From Tribonema minus (lineage: Eukaryota > Sar > Xanthophyceae > Tribonematales > Tribonemataceae), in the NCBI GenBank assembly GCA_017506865.1, contig JAFCMP010000511.1, positions 496,001 through 560,000 of the forward strand: a stretch of 64,000 nucleotides of DNA. The letters are read 5' to 3'. How positions within the stretch are numbered: the first letter of the stretch is position 1; each line of letters opens with the position of its first letter. The translations under genes and the position numbers were made by a program. This document shows, one piece after another, positions 12,101 to 24,100 of the stretch. The notes under the pieces are model-generated. The model saw only the letters and a list, made by a program, of their open reading frames with translations. It was not told the DNA's origin and ran no database searches.

Positions 12101-15100
12101 AGGCCAGCAGCCCCGATATCTTGCCCTTGACACTCCGTGCCGCTGTGGACCCGAGGAGTCTGCGCCAGACACTGGAGCAGGCGATCGGACGCCGCTTCTG
12201 TCCTATGCCTGAGAGGGCCGCGGCGCGGAGAAGCCGTTGCGATTGCTCCGGCAGCAGTTCGGGCTCAACAAGCAGCGTCGTGAACACCTTGGCCAGGTGA
12301 TGGGCGAATGCCGGTTCCATCACATCTGATTCTGAATCACCAGCTAGTCCTGGCGAGGCACTGCTCACGGGGCGGGTGGCTGCTTTCACTGGTGCACCAG
12401 GCCCAGCGGCCATCAAGAGGTGTTCATAGCGTAGGCCGTCCAGCCCTCCTGCCTTCCCCGCCCCTGCTGCGGACAAGGTCGACAGTATGTCTGCCGCCTC
12501 CACCTCGAGGCGCCGTCCGGCTGCGCTGGCAGCATCCTCAGGCCTATCGCTGTGATCATGTGCCTGACCCGATTCGAAGACAGGACTGCCGCTGCCAGCT
12601 GGCCCGGTGGTCGTTGCCACCCCTGCGCTGTGTAAGCAGTGCCGCCGGGCGTCGCGTACCAGGCCGCGCACTTGCTCCATTGGCGTATCGATTACCCCCG
12701 GCCGGGTGCCAGTTTCAGGGTGCTTTGCTGCCAGCACCTGTGCCGTGACCTCGTCTGCTGGGGCGCATGCTTCACGCGCCTCTAGCACAGTAGTTTGGAA
12801 GGCAGCATGTACTCGTGAACTCATTATCATCAAGACCCCATGGGAGGCTGAGTTTTCTAGCGTGTCCCTAGGGTTTGCAAACTTATGCAGCAGCGTAGGG
12901 TTAGGGTCAGGGCAAGGGCTAGGGGTTAGGGCAGGGGCTAGTCCTAAGTGGTTTCAACGCCAGCGCTGACTCACACTGTTCTGCGTACCTGGAACTGGCC
13001 GCCACTGTCGGGTCCCGTGGCTGATAGCGAGATCTTGTACATCCCGGCGCCAAACGTGGGGATTGTGTATTGCACCCACTCGCCTACGGCAAACCACCCA
13101 ATGTTGTCGGACACCGCATCGGGGCCCTGTGCGCGGAAGTGGTGCAGAAGAGGTGAAATTCATTGCATGCATTTGCTCATTCATGTATTCATTGGCATTT
13201 ATTCACTCAGTTACAAGCGCAGTGGCCCACTTCCCCACGGCAAATCATCCGATGTTGTCGGACACCGCATCGGGGCCCTGCGCACGGAAGAGTCGCGGAA
13301 GTGGTGAAATGATTTATTCATTCGTTCATTCATTCATTCATTCATTCATTCATTCATCCATTGGCAATGAATCAATTGGTCACAAGCGCAGTGGCCCACT
13401 CGCCCACGGCAAATCACCCGATGTTGTCGGACACCGCATCGGGGCCCTGTGCGCGGAAGTGGTGCAGAAGAGGTGAAACCGATGCATTCATTTATTCGTT
13501 CATGCATTCATTTGCATTCATTCGAGCAGCTACAGGCGAAGTGCTCAGAAGCAAGGCAAAAGCAGCAGCTGGGCTTGCACAGTGGCGCCAATATTCACAA
13601 GTCAGTCTCTCGCTAACACGGGCAGTAGTGATGGATGACGAATGACACATGGGCATTGCGAGTGTGCTGCCACATGAAAAATGAAAAATACTAGGTGTGC
13701 TGTTCAGACAAGCAGCTCGGGCATGCATACCTTCCGCCTGCAACTGATACTGATGAAAGATACAACAGACAGGCTTACCTCCTTCGGCCTGTATGTGGTG
13801 CTGGCGAGGTTTGTGTTGTCGGTGTCGTGGTAGTGCTTGCCTTCATTAACGGCCTGCAATACGGCGGACAAGTAGGCAACATATTGCAGCGCGGAGGCAG
13901 ATTCATCATGTCAGGAAAAAAACTGCCAGCCCTGCATCGTGACAGCACTGTGATTGGTGACACAATAGTGCCATTTGGCATGTGAAAATGTGTCCGAGGA
14001 AAGTAGTACTTCAGAAGTATTTATTGTTGCACATGGACGCAAGCTTGCGCTGGTACATGCTGAGTCATAATATTACGCAACTATGTACACAAAAATTGGG
14101 AAATTTGTGTCGTGCGCTGTTGCATGAAATGCTGAGACGTTGTGTCACGGCATTGTGCTGGGTGAGTTTTATTTTTGCTGACAAGAGTATGGTTTGCGCG
14201 CAAGCCTGGGGGAAATGAACAGGCCAGTCTAGCTAAAATTATTGTTTGAGGTACAGAACCTGCTCAAATGGTCAGCAGCGCAAGCGGCACCGTCGTCATT
14301 GATGAATTGTTGATTTCTTTTCCTCTCGACAGGCTTCTAAGCAAGTTCCAATTTTATCAGTTCATTGCCTATTTGCACCATGTAGGAGTATACCAAGAAA
14401 ATATCACCAAACTTTGACGCCGTCATCGTAGTTGATTGCCCAGGCTGACAGTCAGTAGCGCGGGCACCACGGCCACGGCCGCTGCGTCATTTGACCTTGA
14501 ACTCAAATTTCTGTCACGAATTCATGTATATTTCCGGTTATCTCACGCCACTCGTTATTCGTAATCACAAGTTCACCAGATACAACATACTTTGAAATAG
14601 AATCTCAGAGTTTTTGATATTTTCTAGTCACAAGTAATTTAACAAATGAATTAAAGTATTGAAAAAGGTGAATATACTTCTTTGAAGTATTTTAAAACTG
14701 TGTTCAAGAGCATATTCCTGTCCATTCTCATCTCACCCCGTCGTCGTAGTCGTAGTAGCCCAGGTTGATGGTCAGCAGCGCTGGCGCCACCGTCAGGGCC
14801 GTCATGCCATATATATTTGTGCATGCATGTCATGAACTTAACCATGTAATAATGTTTTTCTCATAGATTAACTCAAATAGTCCAGTAAATTCCCACGCCA
14901 TCGTCGTGGTCGTAGTAGTTGCCCAGGTTGATGGTCAGCAGCGCTGGTGTCACCGTCAGGGCCGTCATGCCATTGATTTTTGTGCATGCATGTCACCAGC
15001 TACAGCACGCAACACTAACTTTCGTCCATGCATGAAGGCTAATATTCCACTTCATTCGCACAGTCATTCTCACCCCAACATCGTAGGCATAATTGCCCAG

Positions 15101-18100
15101 GTTGATGGTCAGCAGCGCAAGTGCCACCGTCACGGCCGTCATGCCATTCATTATTGTGAATGAAAATTCACCAGATGTAACATTTTCCATTTCCCTTCAA
15201 AAAGCATCTTCAAATATGACATTCATAATGTACTGATTCACTTCTGAAAACAAAACTTAATTATTAAATGCATACTTTGTAGCTTCCTTTTCAGTCTCAC
15301 CCCATCATCGTAATCATAGTTGCCCAGGTTGATGGTCAGCAGTGCGGGCGCCACCGTCACGGCCGTCACGCCCCCCGTCGCTGTCACCGGCTCCAGCAGC
15401 AGCGAGCGCACGTTGAGACCCGTCTCGATGGTGGTCAGGCGGAGCGTCCACGGGCCTGCTGGCACGTCAACCGCAGCACTGCCAACTTCAAGTTTATAGT
15501 CGTTCCAGCCGCTGGTCTTGGCGTGCGTGAAGGTGATGGAGGCGCGCAGTTTTGCGGCGTTCGGGTCGCCCCTGGCGGACAGGAAGTCCAGCTGCATGTT
15601 GATGAAAAACGAATCAAAAAGATCGTTGAGCTCTAGGTACAAGGGATGGTTAGCCGCAAGTGCCTTCCGCCAATAACCGTGGTCGCCGCTGCTGCAGTCA
15701 TCGGCCACGAGTCAAACAGTGCCACCTTGATGGCAGGGTGGCGGTCACAGAGGGGGGGGTGGGGGGGCGGGGGGGTGGGGTGGGGGGGAGGTGTCAAAAC
15801 AGTTTATAGAGGAGCGCAATGGGCTCGGTGAGGGATAGCGACTGCTGAACGCTGACATCTTGGCGCATGGGACGCTCAGCCTCATCAAGGGGTGAAAGCA
15901 CTACGCAAACATCGTACTTCAATTGCATATACTTCAGAAGTACATGATACACACACAAGTAGTGAACTTCATCCCTTGCGCTGGCTGAATACAAGCAGTA
16001 CCTGGTACTTCCCGCCCGTGTTGAGACCGGTGGCGAGCAGCGATATCTTGTACACTCCGGCTACGAATGACGTCACCGTGTACTGCGTCCATTCTCCAGC
16101 CGCCACCCACCCGACGTTGTCGCTGACAGCATCGACACCCTGCTCACACGTCACGCAGTGGCAGGCAAGCAGTGAGACACAACTTTACGTATATTTGAAA
16201 ACAAGCACTGCCAGCAAGGAACAATTCAGAATGGCATTTCTCGGCAGGACTAGCGTGCGGCCTTCTCTGCTCAAGCTGACGGTGAGTAACGCTGTCACAA
16301 CAGTAGTCGTGCTTCAACAACTTCAACAACGCATCACGGTGGCTCCGTGTTTTCAGCGCTCACAGCAGACAGTGAATGTGCTTACTTGGATGGGGCCCGT
16401 GCCTGGCTTTGCACACCCAGCGGCATGTTGCATGTGATACGTACTGTATGACTCTGCTTGCGTTGTTTGTGTTGCAAACATGAGTCTACTACTCATGTTG
16501 TATATAATCATTGCGTGACCAAAACGGCCCTGCGGTCTAGAGGCGAAGCATGACTCTACTCTCAGCATGAGGTATATCATAATTGCGTGACCAAAACGGC
16601 CCTGCGGCCTGGAGGGGCGACAGCAGCGCTCCACCTGGTAACCTTCGCGTGTGATGACACACGTAATAGAGACCAAAGACGTTGGACAAATGGTCGAGGA
16701 AGAAAAATAATCATCAAAGGGAGATAGGGAGGGGCAGATGCCAATCGGCAATGTTGTTCTGAAGTGACTGTCGATGCGCAGTGAGTGGCATCTGTCATGC
16801 AATATCGGACTTTGTGGAGATGACTGCCGATGTGTTGCTGGGTCCCACCTTAATGCTGTCCCTAACACCTGATTCGTGGAAGGCAGGCGTGTTGCTGTGA
16901 CTGCAGCGTCTGCATACATACTCCTGAGCCTTCCCACATGTATCTCTGTCACAAGAGCAGGGACCGCAGAAAACGTGCTGGCACAGGCCATGTCGGCCTT
17001 GTGCCACAAGCATGACCGCAGTCTCGAGTTCCAATAACACGCACATCGAAGCCCGTCAGGCCTTATGTGCGTTGTATATAAAGCGGACCACCCATCACCA
17101 GTGCTTTGAGGAAATGAGTTGTACTTTTTATCAATTCTCGCTCAGGGCGCGAAAAAGCCCAGATGAATGGCATCTCACTTGAAGCTTGCTATACGGAATC
17201 TACATGTCGTGTGACTCGACGACAACCACTCAAAAAATGAGTTGTACCTGCGTGTAGGCTTGGTGCGTGTACGCGAGGCTTGTGGTGCTGTTGCAGGGAC
17301 TGTGCCATGTCGGGGTGAATTTTGGGCTTCTTTTGATAGAGAATAGTGCTGATGTATGAAGTGGTGCAACATCATCAAGTCCAACACAACACCATGCACA
17401 ACCCTCACCGCCCGTGGCTCTAGCGTTTGAGCAATGGCCTTGAGTTTCATGCATCACACGCGAAGAATGGCGGCGACGCTACCACATAAAGCTGACCTCT
17501 CCCATGCGGTACCCGCCATTGGCCTGGTTGGCGGGATCCACGTCATGGTAGTGCTTGCCCTCGTTTACAGCCTGCGGCAGCAAACGAGGGGCAAAGGGTG
17601 CGTTGCATTGTCAGGGCGAGCACACTCACAAATGTTGGGCGATGTGTTGAGAGTGGCATTAAAACAAGGCTAGGAGGCACGAGGCAACCACACAGGCGCA
17701 TTGGCCGTGAGATCTGTGTTCAACAATGGCACGTTGGCCTGGGGGGGTCTCCATGCGTAGCAATCTTGAGCAGTGATGCCTGCGTGGCTCGCCTGCGTGC
17801 GCATTCGTATGGTCAGACACGCCTGCTCGAACACTCTCGGTCCGGCTTGCCCTGACGTGCATCGTGCACTTCTATGCGCGCCAACAATTGTGGCCAGCGG
17901 CACATGCACCGCACAGTGCAGAGCTGGCGCAGTTTGTCAAGGAAGTCATGCGCACCATCATGAACTGCCAGCTACAAACCTCGTCATGGCCCACATGTGC
18001 CATGCCGCTCCCGCAATCACCCCGTGTGCGTGTCATGGTCGTGGCTGATGAGGTTTGTCACCAGCTGCGTGTGCCGTCGTGTTTTTACTGTGAAACCTGT

Positions 18101-21100
18101 ACTACAACAAACAGCCAGCTATACAGCTCTCTAAATTCTCCGTATGCGATGCCCCAGCTCGCTAACGACCACACAAGTGTTATAGCCGTGGCTGGCGAGA
18201 TTGATCATCAGCGGCATGCGCGCCACCGTGGGCGCCGCCGTTGCCGCCGTCGCCGTCGCCTGCTGCATGTTGCTCACTAAAACCATCAAGATTTACGAGT
18301 TTTACGCCTCTCTCTTACCATCAAACTTCAACCCCCAGACTCAGCCCCGTATACGTGTCATAGTCCTAGCTGGCGAGGCTGATCGTCAGCGGCATGCGCG
18401 CCACCGTGGGCGCCGCCGTCGCCGCCGCCTGCTGCATGTTGTGCGTGCTAAATTCATCATGAGTCACCAGCTTCACACCTCCCACTACCCCAGAACTTCA
18501 ACACCTCAGACTCACCCCTGTATACGTGTCGTAATCATAGCTGGCGAGGTTGATCGTCAGCGGCGTGCGCGCCGCCGTGGGCGCCGCCGTCGCCGCCGCC
18601 ACCTGCGTCGGCGCGGGCGTCGGCGCGTTGGGATCCGCCGCCGCTACCGGCGCCATTCCCGTCTGCACAAACGTCAGCGACCGGACGTTTACGCCAGACT
18701 TCGTGACGGTGATCCGCACGGTGAAGGGGCCCGCGGGGAGTGCTATGGACTCCAGCGCCGTGGTGGACTGGTAGTCGTTGTAGTCGACCGTGGAGCCGTG
18801 CTGCAGGATGCCGGTGGCGAGCGGCGTGCCGCCCTGGCCGGGGTTGGCGAAGACGTCCATCTGCAGAGGCGGCAATGAGCGATGGGTATCAGGCGTGAGC
18901 AGCGGCAGATGCGTGCGGAAGCGAGGCGCCGCTTTCGCATGTGTTCAGTGTGTCAGCGGCAAGCAGGCTGGCGTAGTACCAGCAGCGGAATGTTTTTGAT
19001 GTTGTGGCAGCGATCAACGATGTGTGCAGGCATGCATACCTGAGTCTGAGGCTCGTGAACAAAAGTGGATGCGGGCGTGAAAAGTAGGGTGAAAAGTGCT
19101 GCAGCGCATATGCTCAGTGCAGTAGCGAGACAGGGAGCGCCAAGCAAGCTGGGGTACATACAGCCAAAAGGCGTATGTGATGAATGCGCCTTACAGAGGA
19201 ATTGGCCGGGGCAGCTACTGCGTATACGGTTCCATTGCAACCATCAGCAAAGCATGGCCGCACAGGCCTGGATCGAGCCATGTAAGGTGTCACCAAAGTC
19301 TGGATCATGCGTGCTGCTGGCATTTCTGTAGTGTCAGCAACTGTTGGTCACTGTTGTACAGCTGAGGCAGCGCCGCCAGCAGTGAGCGTGGAGAAGGCCA
19401 GCCGAGCAGTGCTGCACGGTGCCAGTTCTCAACACCACTGTTGAAGTCGGCGATGTGCACCGCACACGTAGAACTGCACCCCGACCTCAACAGGTTGCCA
19501 ATTTCCTCCGAGTCAGGGTCCAGGATCACCATCACACTTCAAAATTCAACTTCAACAGGCTACCGAATTCCTCAGGGTCTCTGATCACAATCAGACTTGA
19601 ATTGTGAACCATAGAGACGGCTTCCACTGCAGCGGCAGTGCTCTGCTCACCCTGAACGTGCCCCCGTTGCGGATGGCGTCGCCGGCAGCCTCCAAGAGGA
19701 CTTTGTAGATGCCAGCCTTGAAGTAGGTGATGGTGTACTCCATGTACTCCCCCAGGGCGACCCAGCCCACGGCATTGGGGGACGCATCAGGGCCCTGCTC
19801 AGCAGGGAGGCGACGTATTCATTCATTCATTCATGCATTCATCCATTCATTTGATCACTGATCATTCATTGCGCAGCAGGCAGTAGGGGAGCTTGTGGCT
19901 AGTGAATGTTCTGTGTTAAATTTCGGAGGCCAAGTTGCCATTTACTGTATTTGGATTGAGCATCGGCTTTTTTTCTTCTCTTGTATATGTAGGGCTCAGG
20001 TCACGAGAGCTATGTATGCAGCATGGTTGGTGACAAAAACACACGTGTTAGTGGGCTCATCAACACACAGCCGAGCAATGCTGCCGGAACTCGTGCTCAT
20101 GCATGCAGGCACCCAGGGCGCGCATTCATCCGCTCGTCGTGACGACAGAGGGGTTCAGAGGCTGGCGCCGCTTTACTATGTACGTGTATATCATAAAGTA
20201 TAGAAGTATATGATGTGTACTTGGTATTGTTGCTTGTACAGATACGCGAGCACGCGAGAAGACAGGTAGAAATTTACTGACTCGCGCGGAGACATGCAGA
20301 CGCGTTAATTAACAAACTCAGGCTGCGACTTTTGAACACCTGCATGCTGCGAGTTTTTTCACCATGTATGCAGCGCATCACCTCTGCAGGGGGCGCAAGC
20401 CCTATTCATTCACATTCAAGTGCATTGCATACATGGAAACAAATCAAAAGGTCGTAGAGCTGTAGGTGGCAAGGGATGGTTAGCCGCAAGTGCCTTCCAC
20501 CAATGACCGTGGTCGCCGCTGCTGCAGTCACTGGCCACGAGTCAAACAGTGTCATCATGTCCACAGTAGTCAAAAGGCTTCTGTGTGCAAGCTTTTTAGC
20601 GTTTGAGGCATGGGTGTTCAGTATGGAAAGGTCTCACTTGTTCGGTAGGCATACATACCTCTGCAGGGCGGAAGCCCGAGTTGGACTGGTTGACAGTGTC
20701 CACATCATGGTAGTGCACCCCCTCGTTTTGCCCCTGTGGCGGTAGTTCCAGCGGTTGCAGCAAGGTATGACATTACATGGACAGTCAAAACACACTGACA
20801 GATCCAGAACAGGGGTTTTGCAGGAGCGCAATATCTTTGCCTTGGGCACGACTGACACTTTGCCCCTGTTGCGCTAGTTTAGGCGGTCCACAGCAGTACC
20901 CAGCTAAAAGCACAGATCAGTATGACAAGCAAGCAGGCACATTGCAGTTTGATAGTGCTCCACGCACCGATGACTGTAGAAATGGGCATATGTTGCGTTC
21001 ATGTAGAAGCTGGACCGGCTAGCAGCGTGCCAAAACATACACTGCAATTGAGCCACACACTTCGGCCATGCAGCGGCGCTGGCAGCAGCTACTCAAGACT

Positions 21101-24100
21101 GACTTGCTATCACACAGATGAAGTAGCAAGAAACACAACTGCCGCCAACTTCCAATGAGCTGGAAACAACCAGCCTTTTGAGTTCTTTAGCAACCATACA
21201 TACCCAGCCTGGTAAAGCCAAGAAGGCGCTGACGTTCTGGCCGCACAGCTCAGCACCACAGCCAGCTGGCCGGGTGTGTGGCGCCTCAAAGGTCGCGCTC
21301 ACAAAGTGTAATATTCAAGCCTGCACACACACGTCGCGCCGACATACTTCAAGTTCAAGCGTACTTCAATGTTGACGTTCAAGCGTGCTCACCCCCGGCA
21401 CGTAATCATACGTGGCCAAATCCACGCGCACGGTGGCCATGCCGAGGCCGTCCGTTCGCGTAATTGGAGTGCCACTGACGAGGCCAATCAGTGTAGCCGG
21501 CAGCAGCGGCGGCGTTGGCGGTATCGGCCCCACCGCAGCCGCCACGGGAGTCGCGCGCACCCCGCCTGGCAGGCCGCCGGTGCCGTCCCTGGGGTCCCAG
21601 TTCACCTGCACGCGCGCAGCAGGTTAGGGTTTGGGGTTGAGTGTTGGAGTTGACGTTGGGGTCATGTGTGCTTGAGGTCAGGCGTGCTGTTGGCGGCATT
21701 GGGGGGGGTGGGGGTGGGTCTTGGCAGTGGCATCAGTGCAGGCGTTTGTGACTGAACTACTGTGAATTCAAGTTGACTGGTGAGTGCTGAGGAACCTGAT
21801 GGTGGAGGCTGGAGCTTCGGGCAGAACACCCGAGGCATGCTGCAGTCGCTCGAGAGCACGTGCCTGCATGAACGCGCACAATCATAACGATGATTATGAT
21901 TCATCATGAAACAATACACAGGCTCTAGCGCTGCACTCATTGATGGTATGACCGCAGCATGAAAATGCGAGGCCTGTATATTGGCTTCTGCATACGCTTC
22001 TCCACAATCATGCGTGTTGAACGAGGGAACAGCCCAGTACTGCGTATTGCGCATGGCCGGCCCTAGTCAACAGCGCAAATCGGTCTTTTGCGCAGTCTAC
22101 CAAACACGAGTGATCTTCAATTGACCATTCTGTTGTTAACCTAAACGAGCTTCAAGCGGAAGTCCTTGGGAATTTCAAATTTAGGCCGCGGAATTTTGAA
22201 GCGATGCGATCTAGGTGCACGAAATGCAGAGCGTCACCGCTTGAAGGTCTTGTAGCACCCCCAGCAGAGACCCCCCCACTCACGTTCAGCCGCGTGAAGC
22301 TGTTGCCGTTCGTCTTGGAGCACACCACGAGCCTGTGCGTGCCGGCGCCGAGCTCCAGCGGGCTCCACCAGTTCACATTCTTGAAGTCCATCCTGCTCGT
22401 CGCCTCAACTTCAAACCCCACGAGCTTGTTGACGTTGCCGCTGCAGTCGTTCGTGTCCACGACGATGAGGAACTGGCCCTTGCCGCCGCCGTCGCGCGCG
22501 ACGACGGCGACGCCGTTGAGCACTGCCTTCTTCGCCAGGTAGACGGTGTAGGAGAGCCACTCGCCGTTGTCGAAGTCCTGGACGTAGGCGCCGCGCGACT
22601 CGGTCCACACGTTTGTGTACCACGGCGGGAATGTGTCGGCTGCGGGGTCACACGCATACAGAGGGGGCAATGTCATGTTTGTTTTGGGGTTGGTGAATGG
22701 CAGGTAGGGTCTGAGGATAGGGTTAGGATTAGGGTTGGAGAGCCGATCGTCGCTGTCGAAGTCTTGCATGTCGGCGCCGCGCAGCTCGGTCCTCACGTTC
22801 GTGTACCACGGTGAGAACGTGTCGGCTGTGCACGGCGTGCATACAGAGGGGGCGATGGCGTTGTTGTTTTTGGGTTAGTCAATGTCCAGTAGGTTTGAGG
22901 TTAGGGTTAGGCGAGGGTCATGCTTATCAGTAGGGGCAAGCAAATCGTGTCTAGACCCGGTGTGACGAGATCACTCAAGACGCGGTGCAACATGGCCTCG
23001 TACTGGCAATGCTGCAATGAGCGTGACATGATGTGCATGGTGACCAGAGCATCTGCCACAGGTGCTCCATTCCCTCTAACGTCCATGACTATTGCAATAT
23101 ATCAATGGCACCCCAACCCCTTTTTTCGCTCTGATGAAAAACTTGCCCCACGGGCTTAATTAATTGTAGATAATTTGGTACGTATACTTACCAGGTTTGA
23201 ATGCCCGGTAAACAAAGAGATGCAACGCTGCTCAAAGGCATGAGCATTCGGCAATTATTACCCACCTCCATCTGAAAGGTCCACTCCATCGTACGGGCGG
23301 TACTGGCTGTTGCCCGAGTTGAAGTTGGGGGTGTTGTCAAAGTAGGCAATGCCCTGTCCTCCAACGTCAAAGCTCTCGGCATCGATCCTGTTGCGGCAGA
23401 ACCGCGAAGCACAGCAGCAATGCGGCACGCCGTCAGTATCTGGTACCATACTACCGTATTATCTATAATCAAGCCCATGGGGCGAGTTTTTTATGAGTTT
23501 CCGAGCCGTTATAAAATGGCGCCCCACCCTTGATTTTCGCCCATATAAAAGTGCCCCCCCCCCCTTTATTCTCACGTGCATACGCAGCATGTACCCTCTG
23601 CGTACGTGTACTATGCACACTCAGTGACTCATGCTACATTACCACATTATGTGTGCGCCTGCATGCGCTGTCAGCAACGTGCAGAGCAGACAGAATGGCA
23701 GCAGCAGCTAACAATGTAGCCAAACCCACAAAAAGGCTCGGAGAGGCAGCAGCTGGCTTTGCAAAAGTTGAACTGGTTTCAGGAGCGGCGTAGAAGCATG
23801 CTAGCACCTCATGATGGTGTGAGATGAGCTAACATGGCTCAAACATTAATGCACCCCACCCTTTTTTTCTCCAAATATCAATGGCGCCCCACCCACCTTT
23901 TTTCGCTCTCATAAAAAACTCGCCCCATGGGCTTAATTATAGATAATACGGTACTGCATTGCCACATGGTGGTAGAGGCTAGCAACCTCAACGCCAAGCG
24001 AATGGCAAACATTGGGCTACTGCAGCACCTGAATGGCTACCAATGACCATTCAACAGCCATACTTGAATGAGACGACAGCAGCGTCAGCATCAACACACC

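Noticed and set aside
9526-12969. Plus-strand frames over the LINE (for example 9724-10344)
   Set aside because: They lie inside the continuous reverse transcriptase ORF on the other strand and show no family features.
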